Assembly (NCBI RefSeq): GCF_050389775.1
Contig: NZ_CP177151.1
Location: forward strand, 40,822-104,821
Length of the DNA: 64,000 nucleotides
Source: Marinibacterium sp050389775
Lineage (GTDB): Bacteria; Pseudomonadota; Alphaproteobacteria; Rhodobacterales; Rhodobacteraceae
Reading direction: 5' to 3'
Both the position numbers and the translations under genes were made by a program. Below are positions 63,226-64,000 of the stretch, in pieces (the stretch's first letter is position 1; each line of letters starts with the position of its first letter). Below the pieces are notes generated by a model. It made no database searches, was not told the DNA's origin, and was given only the letters and a program-made list of their open reading frames with translations.

Positions 63226-63830
63226 TGGCGATCCACGCCCTGAACGACGCCGGATTGACGATCGGGTGGCGCCGATGCGGATGGGCGCCGCTTGCGGGCG
63301 TGGCGTGGGTTGGAGCGAATGAGCCATTAAAGAGCATGATGAAGGTTGTCGCCGAAAGACCCTGGCCGAACATCAGGTGCCAGGAGGTTCGCCTTGGCGC
63401 CCATGCCGACATGTCGGAAACACGCGCCGACACCGGCTTTGCGACGGATGCCGAGCCCCTTCATCGCCCGACGGCAGGACGCATGATCCGGGCCGCGGAA
63501 TCCCGCAGCTGCCCGACGCGGGGGCCGCATGGCCGAGGCGGAAAAACACTTTGAAATGAACGAATTCCGTTTCCGGGAAACCAGGCCATTTCCGGCTTAA
63601 TCCCTGGCGATGGGCGCGAATTGCCCCGGAGAGATCCACCGCCGAGATCAAAGATGTATGGAATTGCTTTTTTTGCTAACATCGGGTCAGAATCGAATTC
63701 TGTTTCGATACCGACAGCCGGGTCGAGGAGTCGATCCGCGGATGGGATTACAATTTTTGTGAAGGGTCATTGGCCGCCGTCGTGAGTAACTTGATACCAG
63801 GCAACGGCTCGGATGTTTTTGGAGGTAGCA
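63226..63830. other. Unassigned region before the last gene
   Basis: About 600 bases in which no frame on either strand has recognisable protein character. The last 200 bases are less GC-rich and should contain the promoter of the exported protein gene starting at 63831. Confidence 0.4.
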
Positions 63831-64000
63831 ATGAAGACCAAGTTGAAAGGTACCAGAAAATTCCTGATCGCGGGCGGGACGGCTCTTGCCATGACCGGAT
63901 CCGCGCAGCAGGCCGTGGCCAGCGACCTGGGCAAGATCATTGTCGGCACGGCCGCCGCCGCGGCGATTGGGTGCGCGTCGGGCGTCCTGAATTGCGGCAA
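63831..64000 (+). CDS. Exported protein, 3' truncated by window end
   Basis: The ATG at 63831 has GGAGG five bases upstream. The first 56 residues contain a typical signal peptide (basic MKTKLKGTRKF, hydrophobic 'LIAGGTALAMTGS', then 'QQAVASDLG') with likely cleavage after AVA. The hydrophobic 'IIVGTAAAAAIGC' follows soon after. The family cannot be assigned from this fragment. Confidence 0.7.
   Translation, partial: MKTKLKGTRKFLIAGGTALAMTGSAQQAVASDLGKIIVGTAAAAAIGCASGVLNCG

Noticed and set aside
1..64000. tRNA, rRNA, CRISPR arrays or complete insertion sequences
   Set aside because: None was recognised by eye; a covariance-model or IS search would be needed to exclude small elements.

Overview
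The window is GC-rich (third codon positions strongly G/C), apart from short AT-richer intergenic gaps. It reads as part of an extrachromosomal replicon (plasmid or chromid) of an alphaproteobacterium, most likely a Rhodobacteraceae/Roseobacter-group organism. The evidence is a small DnaA-domain initiator next to parA-parB, palindromic parS-like sites and an iteron-like origin at 57.7-61.4 kb, beside a very large exopolysaccharide (EPS) locus whose core genes resemble the rhizobial exo (succinoglycan) system. No rRNA, tRNA or CRISPR array was recognised.

Layout. 0-0.8 kb: end of a serine hydrolase gene. 1.0-10.8 kb: flippase, a GT-C membrane glycosyltransferase, two PAPS-type sulfotransferases, two GT4-like glycosyltransferases and a GMC-type flavoprotein. 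11.5-22.1 kb: two giant signal-peptide-less proteins, one with a G8 domain, a probable beta-helix and three carbohydrate-binding-like repeats, the other a GH16-SGNH-RTX fusion containing near-identical 1107-bp tandem repeats. 22.1-36.4 kb: SDR epimerase, two methyltransferases, a second GT-C enzyme, two Gfo/Idh sugar dehydrogenases, ExoM-like and other glycosyltransferases, a DUF457-like membrane protein, a PHP/amidohydrolase-like enzyme and a GlpD-like flavoprotein. 36.4-53.5 kb: the exo-like core (two ExoO-like GT2s, ExoK-like GH16, ExoF export protein, a DPM1-like pair, ExoA, ExoY, ExoP, ExoQ).

53.7-57.7 kb: a compact operon of HAD-UbiA fusion, GtrA, DprE1-like oxidase and DprE2-like reductase. 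This is the set expected to make polyprenyl-phosphoryl-D-arabinose, and the gtrA-dprE1-dprE2 order matches mycobacterial Rv3789-Rv3790-Rv3791. 57.7-61.4 kb: initiator, origin and parAB with parS-like palindromes. 61.4-64 kb: a tyrosine recombinase that has lost its catalytic C-terminus, a brnT-brnA toxin-antitoxin pair and the start of an exported protein.

Inferred pathway: ExoY primes undecaprenyl phosphate. ExoA, ExoM, ExoO and other GTs extend the repeat unit, the flippase exports it, ExoQ polymerises, ExoP sets length and ExoF exports. Sulfotransferases, methyltransferases and possibly polyprenyl-arabinose-dependent GT-C enzymes decorate it, and two GH16 enzymes (one Sec-exported, one probably type I-secreted) trim it. 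The product is therefore predicted to be a sulfated, possibly arabinosylated heteropolysaccharide. Functions rest on reading motifs by eye; no database search was run.
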